DNA of 64,000 nt, taken from assembly GCA_015179045.1 (NCBI GenBank), contig WHUZ01000003.1, positions 806,001 through 870,000 of the forward strand, read 5' to 3'. Shown piece by piece: positions 10,101 through 23,400 of the stretch; positions within the stretch are counted from its first letter, which is position 1, and each line of letters opens with the position of its first letter. A model generated the notes under the pieces. The model did not search any database, was not told the DNA's origin, and saw only the letters and a program-made list of their open reading frames with translations. This DNA comes from Kalaharituber pfeilii. Taxonomy: Eukaryota > Ascomycota > Pezizomycetes > Pezizales > Pezizaceae. Both the position numbers and the translations under genes were made by a program.

Positions 10101-10666
10101 TCGGCTGGCTTTTCTACTGTCTTTGATATAGGTTTGCTAGCTGCCGCACCTGCAACTGCTGGCACCGTAGGAAGCTGCAATTTCGCCTTCGCTTCGAACT
10201 CCTGAGCTCGCAACGTCCAGATATTAACCGTTGGTGGAGGAGCTGGTACGAGTTTCTCTTTTGGAACCTCTGCTACTTTACCTTCCTCCTTGGCAAAACT
10301 TGACTGACTTTCCTCTGTATGATCTTTCTCAGCTGAAGTAATTTTTTCCTCACTTCTCTTGATAGAACCCTGTAGTGGTGGCCCTGATTCACTGGTAGTC
10401 GGACCATTAGGGACAATCGGATTTGATTGAACACCGGGACCCTTCGACTTTGGCTCAGCTGGTAACGCAGCATCTGCTGATGCTTGCGCATTGGTACCAT
10501 CAATAGGAATACCATTTGGCGTATTTGAGCCTGAGTTGTTCATTGATGATGAAGAAGATAATGCGGTGATCGGAATTGTCGGAGAATGTTTCCCTGAAGC
10601 TGCTGCGGCGTATGAAAACGTACTGTCAGTTGGTTTTGGGGGTGTTGCTGCGGATGTAGTCATCAT
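7176..10666 (-). CDS. LARP1-type La-motif RNA-binding protein with DM15 region
   Basis: The CDS joins 10666..9922, 9852..8520, 8468..7770 and 7710..7176 (1,103 residues). Introns of 69, 51 and 59 bp all keep phase; the first uses the weak donor GTCAGT with branch CTGAC. The N-terminal two thirds is low complexity: Ser/Pro-rich, the motif ATLWPTPE, KE-rich and RGG-type glycine segments, and a run of ten His. A La motif spans about 680-770 (YYFSVDNLCKDIFLRKHMDS, GFVSLN). Near residue 990 lies LYRFWNHFLMKNFNRQMYEE, the signature of the DM15 region that in animal LARP1 binds the mRNA cap and TOP motif. A cytoplasmic role in mRNA stability or translation downstream of TORC1 is inferred from the family. 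Yeast Sro9/Slf1 share the La motif but lack DM15, so this is the metazoan-like architecture. Confidence 0.93.
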
Positions 10667-12780
10667 GTAAAACTCTAAGGCTAATTGGGGAAATCCCAGC
10701 TGAAAGAAAGTTCAATAAGGCTCTGAAAATCTGCTTCAGGATAACCTAGACAGGAAACTTGCGCTGGAAAGTTTGTATACGGTTGTGGAAGGAAAGCGGA
10801 GACCCACAAAAAATAGAAGGGAATAGAAGATGGTATGTTATAAAAAGCGGCTCTAGAATCCTGCTCACACCTAATCAATGAGCAGACTATGATAGAATCT
10901 ATCCAAAGGCCTTCCACTAATTATCCTAAACTGATGGAGAAGTCTGAGGATACAGCCCCAAGTCAATGACTGCACAACACTTGAGAGTGCTTAACTTGTG
11001 TTTAGGGTAGTGACCAAGAAAATTGCCAGACGTTGTGAGGTAAATGAATTTGTCTGTAGGGGATAGTATTGGAATTGCGTTCGTGCTTTCAAATCGGGTT
11101 GTGTAGCGTTTGGCACAGTTCCGACAATGCGTCGTTCCAGACGATTGATGAGACAGAGATGAACTGAAGATGTGTCGAGGCTTTGTCAGATGAACCCAGC
11201 TCTATGGATGAGGCTTCGAGGAACCGAGCCACAAAACAGCGACGATCAGCGTAGGTCGACGCCCCAGTCAGCAGGTAACTTCGGTTGCTTAGGTGTGTAC
11301 GACACCAAGATGAAAGAACTGCTGAGCGTTGGATCGACCGAAACGACAGGAAGATGCGGAAGAACGTTGTATTTGCAGTGTCCGAGCTCTTTCAAACGCA
11401 CTCCTAAAATTTTTTGGGGGGGATTGACCTTGCTAGCAGCTGAATGATTGTTGAAAGTATGGCGGGCCGGGGAGCGGGGAAGAAGGAGGGGGGTTGTTCA
11501 ATGTGGGGTGTGCGGGTATGCGGGAGTTGAGGATTGTAAGATGAGGCTCGGTAGGATCTTCGTGACTGCGTTGTGGGTTGCTATAAGACGAATAGCGCGT
11601 TCACCGCTACACACCAAAACCCCGTCTTTACGGACTGACGGAGCAAAGCTTCTACCCGAGATGTAGTGTATAGCGTGGAGGAAGAACAGATCTCACTTGC
11701 AATGGGCCTATGGAGGACCGCACAACCCCCGAATGCGAGTGCTGTGAGCGACCGTGGGGGAGACGTGACAAACGGTGGGATGTCTGTGATGTTTGGGGGG
11801 AGGGGGAGGCGGAGGGGGAGGGGAGGGGGAGGGGGAGGGGGGGGATTGAGGGATTGGGGAGGAAGGATCCGAAGATTGTGGGCGGAGGGGGGATCGAACG
11901 GGTCCAGGCCACAGGATGACGGAACGAATGAGGGGCAGCCGGTTTGCAGGACCACTCTTTGCGGCAAAAAAAGAAAAAGAAAAAAGGAAAAGGTAAGGAA
12001 AAAGAAAAGGCGAAAAAGAAAGAGGAAAAGGTTAGGCAAGCTTATGGAGGGGTCAACTATTTTTCGCTGCCCGCCGGTACCAGCAGGAGAAACCCTGGGC
12101 CGTCGAACGTTGCCTTCACTAACCGGATGCCCGCAAGTGGCTGCACTGGACGCTGTATCATACGCGGGGCAGATGGCCAGAGGCGATGAGCTTGGGCAGC
12201 AGCAGGCGGCAGCAGGCGGCAGCAGGCGGCAGCAGGCAACAGCGGCGGCGGCGGCGGCAGCGGCAGCAGGGCAGGGCGGGAGACAGGCAGAGGTGAGCGC
12301 AGCAGAGTAGCAGCACGGCAGCGCAGCAGCACAGCACAGCACAGCACAGCACAGCACAGCACCGCTGCGGTGGAAATATCGATTGCCTCTTGCTGCGCAA
12401 CCTTTGGCTTCCGGAGCCGCGCTCTGAGCGGCCGACGCTTTCGATGACGATGGCGATGGCAACCCGGCTAGGCCCGCAATTATAAGGCCGCCCCATGTGC
12501 TTAGTGGCCCCATGCCCAGCCTCATTTGCAGTTACATTGCTGCTCCCCTTCCCGTAGTCTCTGAGGGGCTTCAGGATGATGTTACCCGTAACTGCGCTCT
12601 GGGACCGCGCTCCAGACTAGAACGAGACTATGGCTTGGAAAGTGGTAGTACGTACTACTCACTTTGCTTCGTGTAGCCAGGCCAGCCGGTGGTGAGGACA
12701 CCCTTCGCTCTCGCAGCACTGCACAGGCCAGTCGTCATTTTGCCCCCCCCCCCCCCCCCCCAGTATCACCACTACATCAG
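10667..12780. other. Upstream and intergenic low-complexity region
   Basis: No gene is supported. 11,780-11,860 is G-rich (GAGGGGGAGG repeats), 11,960-12,030 is A/G-rich, and 12,190-12,290 is a GGCAGCA/GGCGGCA microsatellite array. 12,328-12,362 is (AGCAC)n, and 12,733-12,751 is a run of 19 C. Long open frames across this stretch on both strands are translations of the simple repeats. The part near 10,667 is the promoter and leader of the LARP1-like gene. Confidence 0.6.
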
Positions 12781-14307
12781 CCCTCAAACTAGCTATTATT
12801 TTCGTCACCATAACATTCCTATTAGCCCAACCTAGAAAGTGAAGCGCAAACTATTTGGTCTACTAGTGCAAGAACATGCTCAATATAGAGTACTGAGTAA
12901 ATACTTTGCAATACGTTCTAGACTTTAGGTATAACTGAATGAAGCTGTTCATTCAAGCCCACACCAATTTTGATAGCCAGTTCATGGTTTTGGAATACCC
13001 TACATAAATTTGTGTTTACTCCATCCATGATTTTTTGCGGTCAACTAGTATTGCAACACAACAGCTCCAATTGGCATCTCCACTTATTCCAGTGTCACTC
13101 CGCAAAACTTTTCTTGTTGTCTGGACGGCGAATGTGCTGCGAACAATACATGTCGCTCCAGGAGCCCCCTTCTGCTCAAATACTTTTCACGTTTCGGGCT
13201 TCAAACCTGGCCTCAATCGACGATCATGCAACACGGAAATTATGAAGATCCTTGGCCATGGCCTGTGCCTGTTTGCTAAGAAATATGACTCTCTGTGGCC
13301 ATTTATATTGGCAATATCAGTCCAGAGCTACACGTTCCGAATGTACCGACCATGCACATCATGGATGTGATGTGAGGCCAAATGCATAGTCACATATCAT
13401 TTATGACTCGCACTCCTAACACAGCCGTATACGCACGCTGTTACTCCACTTCTTACTACTATATGACAACTCGTATGGACTTCATTCATATGGGCGGCTA
13501 GACGAACTAGCAATCCATACAATAGCATCCTGTTTTAGTCCCGATCCTGTTTACCTACATGCCACCCAAATCCTGGTGTTGGTGCTGCTCCTCAACTATT
13601 GCACGGAATCACTACCAAGAATTGCAAGCGGCTATTGCGGGGGATTTACACAACAGGCACTCAGCTCAACTGAATTAAATTGCACTTGCCTGGCGCATTT
13701 CGCACTGAACTTATATCCAGAATTGGAAATGAGGGGTTCTCTTAGTAGTCATCATGAAGCTAAGCCCAACCCACTCATTCCGGGGTGTCCCTCCCCCCTC
13801 ACACGCTCATGCCCACCTAAACCCCATTCGCTTGGCCATTACGCTGTTCCAGCTGGCAGGCAAGGTGCACGGGCTTCTGGATGCATACGCCGCGTGCAGA
13901 ATCGATAAGGCGATGCCGGTGCTAATCGATAAGAACACTTGGCAAAAGGCTTGGCGAGCACCGCGAGAGTGTATAACATCAGCTGGATTCCTGTAATTCC
14001 GAATAGTTACATGATCTCAAAGCTTACTTGTATAAAATTTTGACCTAAAGTAATTGTTGGTTATGACGAATGGCCATATGGCTAGTAACTCTATCAACTC
14101 CACGAATTCATCAGTCTCAAACCACTTACAGTTGTGCGTTGACTAACTTTCTCGTAGTTATACTGTTCATTATTATTAAGCTTTTGGAAAAAACATACAT
14201 CAAGAAGTACTAAGTATAGTATCTACTGTGGTACATCATAGAGTCTTGAGTAATATTCATCACTGGTCGTCACTGCGAGTGCCTACTAGTTCCCTAACAC
14301 ACTAAAT
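12781..14307. other. Intergenic, no gene seen
   Basis: Mixed-composition DNA. Short open frames exist, but none has a recognisable domain or a convincing splice-supported extension. Confidence 0.4.
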
Positions 14308-15579
14308 TAAGGCCCTGCTTGGTTGTAGTAGGTCGTATCAGATAGTTAAGACCTAGCATCAGTTTGAATGGCCAAGGCGGGATATCATACGACGCAGTTG
14401 GAACTGGGGAAGTGTTTGTTTGCTACAGTCGGCAACTTGAAGGTTCGTTTGCTAAATTCTCATTGCGCAAAAAAAAAAAAAAAAATTGGATTTCTCGGCC
14501 ACCAATGTCAAACTTGTCAATTGCAGCTATTGCATTCCGAGTCCCAAGCTACTACAGCTATCACTATCACTGTGTATGCCTTCTGCTATAGCACTGAATC
14601 AGCCTACCCAAAATGTCAGAACTACAAGCAAAGTGGACCTTCTAAAGGACACAACGGGTTTGCTGAAAAATAAACCTCCTGTAAGTACACATTTCCTTGC
14701 AATGCTGATGTCTGCATAGTTGTTTTGTTGTAGATTAATAGCATCTACTCTGTTATTTCTACCCCAATAATAGGTCCAGAGTGAGGATATTGTGAGGGCT
14801 GAGTTCTGTCATGTTAGTGGGGCAATGCAATGTCAATGTCATGATGCGATGCAATAGTGTGATGCAGTATGCTATAGCAAGTGAAATGATACATGGCTAT
14901 ACTCACCTCTGTTGGACAGTTCCAATTTTTGCAGGCGGAAACTCACAGTTTAGTTTCGTGCGAAACGACCCTAGTGAAACGAATGGTGACGGAAGTTAAA
15001 AGCGGACATGGAAATTACGATACAACCAACCCAACGCACAACCTATCAACAACCACAACATGACATCTAGAGCATTTGAGATGCTCTATCACTCTGTGAT
15101 TTTTTCATGGCGAAATCTTTATTCATTGTAAAACTGATAAGGTTCAAAGTCTTTTTACTTTGTTAGGAAATCTACCAGATGTTACATGCCAAGCCTCATA
15201 CAAATGGATTAGTCATCAAAAGCCCCCCTCTCGCACCCGCCTGTGGCTCTTATATACATGATTTTTGAAGGCCTCTGTACCATATTGATGGCCATCTTTA
15301 TATGCCTGCATAATACGAAGGCACTTATTATAAACGCCAAATAGGAATATCTGAAATAGAAAGAAGAGCCTTGGGTATAGTTTCTCGTAAACCTGCCAAA
15401 GAATAGTCACAGTTCTCATGAGTATATTTCTTTGCTGCACCCCAAAATAGCTCAATAAAATTCATTTCAATTAATGTTACATCATGTCCGCTTTTAACTT
15501 CCGGCACCATAGAAATCGTTTGGTTTCCGTAGTTTCCACTTGAAATCTCGGCTATACATGGTCAACCAAACAGGGTCTA
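14308..15579. mobile_element. Decayed DNA transposon with TA target duplication
   Basis: The left end (TA then AGGCCCTGCTTGGTTG, 14308-14325) matches the reverse complement of the right end (GACCCTGTTTGGTTG then TA, 15563-15579), giving TIRs of about 15 bp with flanking TA. The element is about 1.27 kb and contains the transposase fragment at 15216-15510. Only about 50 bp separate the right TIR from the C-terminal transposase segment, so the catalytic core has been deleted. A 20-bp inverted copy of coding sequence (14991-15010 versus 15484-15503) also lies inside. Confidence 0.7.
15216..15510 (-). pseudogene. C-terminal fragment of a DDE transposase, frameshifted
   Basis: Frame one (15510 down to about 15330) carries IEMNFIELFWGAAKKYTHEN and CDYSLAGLRETIPKAL. 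A second frame continues with YNKCLRIMQAYKDG and ends with YKSHRRV near 15230. This order (Glu-containing N-x-IE-x-FWG segment, then the IMQAYKDG/YKSHRR tail) is the end of a fungal DDE transposase family. A frameshift near 15,340-15,370 splits it, and all N-terminal and most catalytic sequence is missing. It is certainly non-functional. Confidence 0.75.
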
Positions 15580-18500
15580 AAACAACATTCACCAAAGTAG
15601 AAATAACACATTAAGAAGTCTCTAAAACCCAATTGTCTCGTTCTGGCTTTCTACTGTCATGAACCACATCTACCCCAATTAGCAGCACAGTCTTCAATAC
15701 ATATACTTGTAAATAACTTACCTAGGTAGTACTGAAATAGTTCTGTCGGCCACAGTTATTACCACCAGGATACAACCAATCTCGATTAATAAACTCCAGA
15801 AATCTACCGTTCCAGCCTCAGAGATTCAAGCTCCAAAGATACTACTCAACCCTATACCTTGAGAAGCTTAGGTAGGCAGATTCCAAGAAACATCGACGGC
15901 ATCTTTCTGGACTTTCAGTTTCATCGCAAACTATGACCGCCTAGAAACTTTCTAAGCCTAGAAGTTTCGGCGTTGATAGAAGCTTGAAGCCAAGTTCTGA
16001 CCGAGCTGATCCTATTTCGCAGGATCAACCGAAGAGAAACGTCATATAAGTCTGCTAAATTGATTTCATCAACCACATCAGTACTAAATTATACCTTATT
16101 AGAGGATACGATGTGCCTACTCCAGCGCAGTGTGTATCAACATGAGCTAGTCCGGCTCCCAACATATTTTTCACACCGAAAATTCACCGGAATGATTGCC
16201 TTTGCACCGACAGCGCTACAAGTGCATTACGAAGAGCCCCAGGGTATTCAGGTATACAGTGCGGGCGCAAGTTGAATTGAGTTCAATTAGCTTGTAAGCT
16301 TAAAAACGAAAAGTGTTGACCTTCCTGGAGTCCCTGTAGCTAATTATGAGACTTATTACAGTTGTAGAAATAGAATTGTGCGTTTTCAAGTAGAGAAATA
16401 TGACGAGGGTACTTTCACAAGGGACCTAAGATACCTCCTTATACAGTGCGCTCACGAATACTCGAGCCCAGGTAACTAATCCACATATGTAACCGAAGTA
16501 CTATCAATTTCTGATTTCCTTTTTAATGCTACCTTTTCTATATCCTTTTTTTAGCCCGACTTTATTTACGGATTTTCGGCTGTATTCGGACCCTTCCTTG
16601 GAGCTGAATTGTTGACGTGGCGTAAAACGATCACAGCCTCTGCCAGCAAAACTTCAACCACAAAAGCAAGATCAGGTTCAATAATTCAGGGAGGTGTTAT
16701 TACCAACATTGTAGCTGCTGTAGCTCCAGTTTCAATGATAATCTTGCCCATCACTAGCAATGGACCGCACATTGTGACGTGACAAAACTGTCATTTGCGG
16801 ACCCAGCAAGTCCTAATACGATCCACCCAGACCCCCGCTTACACGTTTTCGTTCAACGCCTCTCATACCGGTCGCTCCCTATGCTAGAGTTATCCTACTA
16901 GGTAGTACGGCCATACATGATAGGTATCATATGCTTACCCTGATATCGTCAGACACTGCATTGCGACTGCACCATATCCATTCCCAATTCCACATTCGCA
17001 GCATATACACGCGCACTGCACAGCTGACCAAACTCAACATAGGCGCAAGTAACCAACCAAGAGGTGGCCTTGCGAAACACGCCTGCTCGAGGCCGTATCC
17101 CTGACCGGGTGCTCACAAACTCTCGGTTACCCACATGTAGACGTGATTGCAGCTCGGCTTCTAGGCCTACATATGTATCATGCGGCCGATTGTCATGTAT
17201 GGGCATGGCGAAGGGGCTACCCGGTAAGTTTACTCCAATTGTGCTCCAATGGAATTGCAATTGGCCTCAAGAAAGAGGTTCGGGTGGAGTTCCTGGTACA
17301 GGGTCATTTACCTTATGCCAGCATGACTTCATAGTCATCCCCATACAATACTACTTATTATTGAGCCGCCACATAAGGGAAAAACGATACATCCCTGTCA
17401 CACCAGCCACACCGAAGGCCGCCAGCCGCAACCACAACCCAACCACCCGGATAGCCCACCTTGCCTACTAAACGATGATTCGACCCTAAGCGAAGCGAAC
17501 CAGTTTTCCTTGTTATTTATTACGATTGGGCAGAAAATGAAATAAACTAGCTAAACCCTACAGTGTCAGGAAGATGGTTCACTGCTCGTATATGGTACTG
17601 AGTGAAATGGACACACCGTTCTCCCTAGAAGTGTATTGACCCCTCGAGCGAAGTAGTAGATATGGACTACCGCAGTACTCCACCCTCGCGGTTGCGAGGT
17701 GGCCAACTGCTCGTTAATATTCGTACTGCCCCCGTAATCGTGTTGCGTGGCCTGAGCCTCTTGTACGCTCTCGCCTCGCCTCGCCCCGCTGCCAGAAAGC
17801 TTGGCAGCATCATACAGCCTGATCGGCAGCGGTTTGTACTTGCTCTTTCGGGCAGCAGAATTCTGCTTCGCGGATACGTGAGGTTCAGGGAGACCCACCC
17901 TGCCCCATCACACGTCTTGTCATTGAGCAATGGGGTACGTATATCCGAGCGAGTGAACATGCGCCAGCACCCCGCAGCTGTAAATGTAGTGCCATAAGCC
18001 GTGTCTTTGAAAAAGCTAAGCGGTCGAACGGTGATCATTCGTAGTCCAGGTAGCAAGATCTCGCAACGGCTCGTACTGGTTCGCTAATCAAACCCCGTTC
18101 CCCCTCGTTTAGGCCGGTGTCACAGTCTTCAAAGTCACTTTTACAGCCTCCTGCTCTTCCGCAGGCAACAGTTCCTCCAACTGCATGTTTTGTTGCTCTA
18201 TGCCTGCAAAATTAATAGTATCGCCCTTGAAGTACTCTCCTGACAACTGCATTCCACGCGCAAGATCAGTGCATTACTTCCTAAATGCTCTCATGTTCAT
18301 ACACAACACAAATCCAGGGTGGTACACCAACAGACAAATTTCTTGATGCAGGGCAACGCAATCAAACGATGCTGTTCTGTACTCGAGTACATCATTCTAT
18401 AGTCTGTACTCGCGTACCCATGTCAGATATCAAGATTCTCTTGATCCTTGTTTCCTACGCCCTTTACTTATTGCTTTTTGCATCAAGTCCCATTTTTCCA

Positions 18501-19445
18501 CCCATCTACCTTCGTTCTGTCTTGTTAATTTTGCTTCTCTTCACTGTAAACGGTCAATGTACGCTTACATATTTCATGTACCCCACAAAAACGCAATGTC
18601 GCATTTAGTCTAGTCTCTATTGTTAACCCCTATTGTCACCCTAGGCTTACAGAATGCTTCTCCTTAACACTCCAGATACACCTAGGTACCTGTAGCACCT
18701 GCTCTACAACCAAATTCCAATTACCACCCAAGGTATCTTGTAGAACCTGGCCTCTGCTTCTCTGTGACCTTCCGGGAAACTAGGTCTCCTCACTCACTCA
18801 TATGGCTTCCATGCACCAACCCATCCTTCTTCCATCTCCGTCTCGGGTTCACACTCAATCTCCATCACATGCGCAGACCCGAACAGCAAGGCATTGCCGT
18901 GCAATTGGAAGTGTTATCAGGAGATTGTCAATCAAATTCGCATATGATAGAGTTCACAGGTAAGCAGCCTCAAACATTTTCACTCAATGTAGAGTATTTC
19001 CTCGTGCGTAGAGATATGCTGATATGTATGAGTCAGCTCTGCCTGTATACGGCTGGAACTACCTTGCGCGCGCGAACATGGATGTACCTTAGTCACTCAG
19101 GGTAACAAGGCGACAGCCACCCAATAAACCAACCAACCACATCACGCCACCTAAGTATCGATACTCATTGTGGAAACCAACAGCCTTATGCAGTAAAGAG
19201 ACCATATCGCCATGTCATACAAGCGTTGTGCAATATTTTATACTACTTCAATCACCCTCCAATAGAAGTTGATATCCTGTGAACATCACAAGGTGCACAG
19301 TTGTCCTCGCTTACCTGCTTGCATGCATGCAGATGCTATGCTTCGCAATGAACTAGCTTCCCCTTCATTACCTTAAACGATTCTCACCTGTACCTTTTTC
19401 CCCGCCCCAACCCGTCATATCCTCCTACTCTAGCCGAACCCATTC
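15580..19445. other. Intergenic, no gene seen
   Basis: Nearly 4 kb without a gene I can support. Open frames of 100-135 codons at 17.1-18.1 kb occur on both strands and lack domains. The right end is downstream of the SFT2 stop codon. Confidence 0.4.
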
Positions 19446-20472
19446 CTACCCTTGTACCCACGACGCGGCTCTCCTCACCCCCATCTGCGACGCAAACCTT
19501 AGTCCTGTTTTGCGGTAGTCCACCCCGTCAGCCCAAATGCCTCTTGCACCTCTTCCGATCAACCCCGTGATTGGCAGATACTCACCCTGCGAGCCCATCG
19601 GGAAATACGACACCAAATACCACATCAATGCCACAATCTGCACGACCACCGCCAGGAGCGTCAGGAATGTCGATTTTAGCTGCCCACCCCACCAATATGT
19701 TAGCCTCCCAGCCGCATCCCCCATAGGTAACAACACTAAGCCCGCCTACTCACCCCAATCGAGAACCACAGCGTCCCCCCAATCGCCCCAAAATATGCTG
19801 CAGTGAATGGCAACCTTTGCTGCGAGAACAAGTGCCTTGCATATGTCATTGGGCCCTGAAGGATTGCCCACGAGGCGAGGAAGAGGAGGGAACCGAAGCT
19901 CCATCTGTTTGTGGTTTGTTCTTGTGTCAGTTGTATATGTTTTATTTAGTTCAGGTGGTCTAAATTTAATTTGGGGGATTTTCTATAGGGTGAACGTACA
20001 AGACTGCAAACTTCCTCGGCTTGAGCGAGAGCATGGGGAAGAGCATAAAACAGAGCACAAAGCAGGCGAGAGCACCGAGGTTGCAGACTGCAAAGGCGAG
20101 GAGGCGGTCGAAGCGAGATACTATTTTCCCACAAGATATGTTATCTTATTTAGCCCAATTGCTCCTTTCCTTCCGTTCATTGCCCCAAACTACTCCTCCT
20201 GAGCATCTTCAGGGTAAGCAGTAAATCAAAAACTTACATCCAAAAAACCCTTCGTCGCCTCCCTGCTGCGCCTGCACCGGCGGCGGCAATCCCTCACTTG
20301 CGCTTCCACTACCTCCCGGTAACCTAATATATCCTCCGGAGCTGAATGGGTTCCACGACGATATCTTGGCCAAGAACGGCGACGCTGAGGACGGAGCCGG
20401 AGCCGGCGCGGCGTCGGCTCGGCGGGACCACCCGAGGGAGTTCATTTGGGAGCGGAACGAAGGTGTGGTCAT
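19446..20472 (-). CDS. SFT2: SFT2-family Golgi vesicle transport protein
   Basis: The CDS joins 20472..20238, 20120..20000, 19904..19754, 19679..19586 and 19504..19446 (219 residues). All four introns (117, 95, 74, 81 bp) have GT/AG ends and keep phase. The soluble N-terminus contains FRSQMNSLGW and ISSWNPFSSGGYIRLPGG, typical of fungal Sft2. Four membrane spans follow: around LLAFAVCNLGALACFVLCF, GSLLFLASWAILQGPMTY, FTAAYFGAIGGTLWFSIG and FLTLLAVVVQIVALMWYLVS, then the conserved YFPMGSQGLRF. In yeast Sft2 acts with syntaxin Sed5 in fusion of endosome-derived vesicles with the Golgi. I chose the ATG at 20472 because MTTPSFRSQMNSLGW aligns with family N-termini; an upstream in-frame extension lacks family resemblance. 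Confidence 0.95.
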
Positions 20473-23400
20473 TGTCGTTAGTAAGTTGGTTCGTTTGTCA
20501 GTGTGGTGGGGTGGGGAAACTGAGATAGACAAATAAGTGTATTGTGTGCTTTTGCAAATTACGATGAGACAAGACAAGACAAGACAACCCTAACCAACGG
20601 GAATGTTGTCTCGACTTCCTGCTGTATCCTGCTGTATCCTGCTGTGGACAATCCTATCCTATACCCTAGCTAGCGCGATGTGATGTGATATGATGATGGG
20701 TTCTATAATTTTGATTTAGGGTATCCTGCAAGGATTAAGCTCCTAGGGAAACCTAGACCCGATATCTTGAATACTGATGTCAACGGCCCCAAACCTAGAG
20801 CAGAGCTATGTATAATCAAAAAAGCAAAGAAACAAAAAGCAAACAAAAAAAAAAACTGGTAGTTTTATCAAGTTAGTGTATCAAATTAGGTAACTTTTTG
20901 CCTTTCGGGATCGGAATCGGAAGAAGGAACGGGGTGGATTTGGAAGGGAGGTGGGGGAGGAGGCAGTCTAAAGACTCTAGGGTAGTTTAGAATTATCTAA
21001 AAATGGAAATAGAAATTGAAAATCACTTAAAATCTCCGCAGGAAAGTTCTGTCTCCGGAATGATGGCAAGGAGGGGGTTGGAGTGGACGTTCGGATATGA
21101 AGGATGTAACGCTTAATGTTGATATTATAGATGCCAAAAAATGCTGGGAAAGCAGGAAAAAAACTGGTTTCTGGGGCTTTGTATGAATTCCTCTCCTCTG
21201 TTTAATCTCTTATCGTGGTATATTATGGTTTATTTTTGGGGTTCTTAAGGATATGTGACTGAGATTGTGCAGCTTGCGAATGCCGCCGGAGGAGCTAGAG
21301 GATGAGAGGCCTCAAGAATATGGAGGGTCAGAATTGTCTCGGAAGCCCGCGTCCTTTCAAAATCCAGCTGGAGGTTGGGGGCCGGGGCCGGGGGATCGAT
21401 GGGTCGGCAGGCGCACGCAAAAATTGTTTGGGCTGGGCTGCGTTGCGTTGTGTTTGGGGTTAAGTTAAACTGTGCTGAAGCTATTGGGTGGGTGGGTGGC
21501 ACAAATCGTGATTTCCCTTCTGCTTTGCTCGATTCGACCCAGAAAATAGGCCGGTCATAGACAAGTTAGGAAAGTGGTATGTATCAGGTATGCAGTGCAG
21601 TTATATTGTATTGTACTTGGAAGTACGATTAGGCGTGGGACAAGTACTGGCACTTCTTGGAACGCCTACTTTGGCTCAAGCACTTTATGATGGTTCCGTC
21701 CTTGCTTGAGATGTACTAAGTTGACCGACGGATGGATGGGACAATGAGAGTGATCGCGAGCGGGGGGGGGAGGGGGCAGTAGAACAGGGATGGCTCGGGA
21801 CGGGGGAGGGGGGGTGTTTTCTAGACTTCGTAAGAGTAAAGGGTAAGCTGGTTGAGCTGAGAGAGGTGTAGAGGTGAGGCGAGGTTGAGGTATGGCAGCG
21901 ATGTAGAGTAGAGGTTACTGTCTCTATCTCTATTCCAGCTTCACGGGGGTGGGGAGGGGCGCAGATCGATAATGTGCGGCGGAAGAACTTGAGCAGGCTC
22001 AGTATAGTGCGCGCCGGCGAAGTGCTCTAGCAGAGCAACGTAGCTTCAGCAGGCGCCGGGGGGGGCCGGGGGACAGGAGCCAAGAGCCAAGAGCCTAGCG
22101 ATGCTTGCCGGACTAGTGCCTTCCTTAACATGCACTGTGTGGGTTAGGATGTGCGATTCTGCGTCGGAGGGCGGGGAGGGAGGCCTACGCTGACTCCCAG
22201 CTGCTCATCGGGCATGTGAATTCTGTGAACACTCGGGGGGAGCAGCAGCGGCGGCGGCGGGCGGCGGCGACTGTGCTGAGCTGGGGGAAGGGGGAATGGG
22301 GAATGGGGAATGGGGGAGCGGAGGGGGAAGGTGTTGCGGTGGGGTGCAGAGCAAGCGACGGCGAGGGAGGGCGCTGGCTCGGCGGGACCGCGCGCTTGGC
22401 ACAGCGGCCGCTTGGCGGCGGGGCGCTGGGTGCGCTGCGCATCCGAAGGGCCCCTCCGAGGGCCCCACGGCCACCGCAGATCTGCTGTAGAGCTGTATGC
22501 GTCAAGTGCGAGCACAGCTGTACCGTCGCGCTGCGCTGCACTGCCTCTGCTCGGGCATTCGCTGGCCATGCATTGTAGCCATCCCAGTACCCCGTATGAC
22601 ATCCCAGTGCGAAGGGCAGCCCCGCAGGAATCAGCCCGACTCCGCCTAAACGTGTAGTACTGTTACTGTACCCGAGCACCTCTCAAGACGCCGGCCTGGC
22701 GCACTACCCCCTACTCGAGTGGTAGGAAACGAGCTGCCTGCGCTGTGCTGCAAGCATAGAAGCAAGCTGCAATTAAGCCAGCATCCCCATCCCCCTCCCT
22801 CCTCACCCATCCGCTTCCGCAGTCTTCGCGATCAGCTGGCATCGAAGCAGTAGCACCTTGTCAGAGCTGTAAGGTGTGACCAGATTGCGCACAGGCAAGT
22901 GTTAGATATAAACAGAACAACCGCAAAAAGCGCCCTTCACCAGCCACAGCCATACTTACGAATATACATCTAGCTCACCAGGCAGGCCCCCCCCCCCCCC
23001 CCCCCCCCCAACTGAACAGTAGCATGTGCAAGTCAACAAGAGGACCGGAAGCCTGCTTCCACCTCAATCAACCGCAGTATATTCTTTTGCGCAGGTCTGG
23101 TGATCTGACGCTTGCCAATTCGCTGCGGCCACGCGACTTTTCCTCCAGCCATAAAACAGCTTGCCATACAGCAAGGCATATCGAGACGCAATTTTCCTCA
23201 TGGAACATGAGATCATCCTCCTCAAGAGCTCTAGTGAAGAAACTGTTCAAGGGTCCACACTAAGGCGTAGATTTCAAAAATAAACGAGGTGGTCATCAGG
23301 ACCGCAAAACATAGAGTATACGCCCCGCGCAACTCCTAGATATGTCCTTGCTCCACAAATGCAGAGAGCAAGTTCGTAGTTGTTCAGACCTAAGAAAAGG

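Noticed and set aside
11581..12525. Long minus-strand open frame (314 codons) and overlapping plus-strand frames
   Set aside because: The translations are Ala/Pro/Cys and Lys/Arg homopolymers produced by G-rich, A/G-rich and GGCAGCA simple repeats on both strands. There is no start context, domain or splice support.
16555..16782. Open plus-strand frame after a possible acceptor, with hydrophobic segments resembling a transporter
   Set aside because: About 75 codons is within chance expectation. The only phase-compatible upstream exon soon hits a stop, and no transporter signature is complete.
17487..18090. Inverted match AGCGAACCAGT / ACTGGTTCGCT as possible TIRs
   Set aside because: Only about 11 bp match, with no flanking duplication. 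This is compatible with chance at this spacing.
22144..22679. Overlapping 115-164 codon frames on both strands
   Set aside because: GC-rich simple sequence keeps all frames open. No domain is visible and the frames contradict one another.
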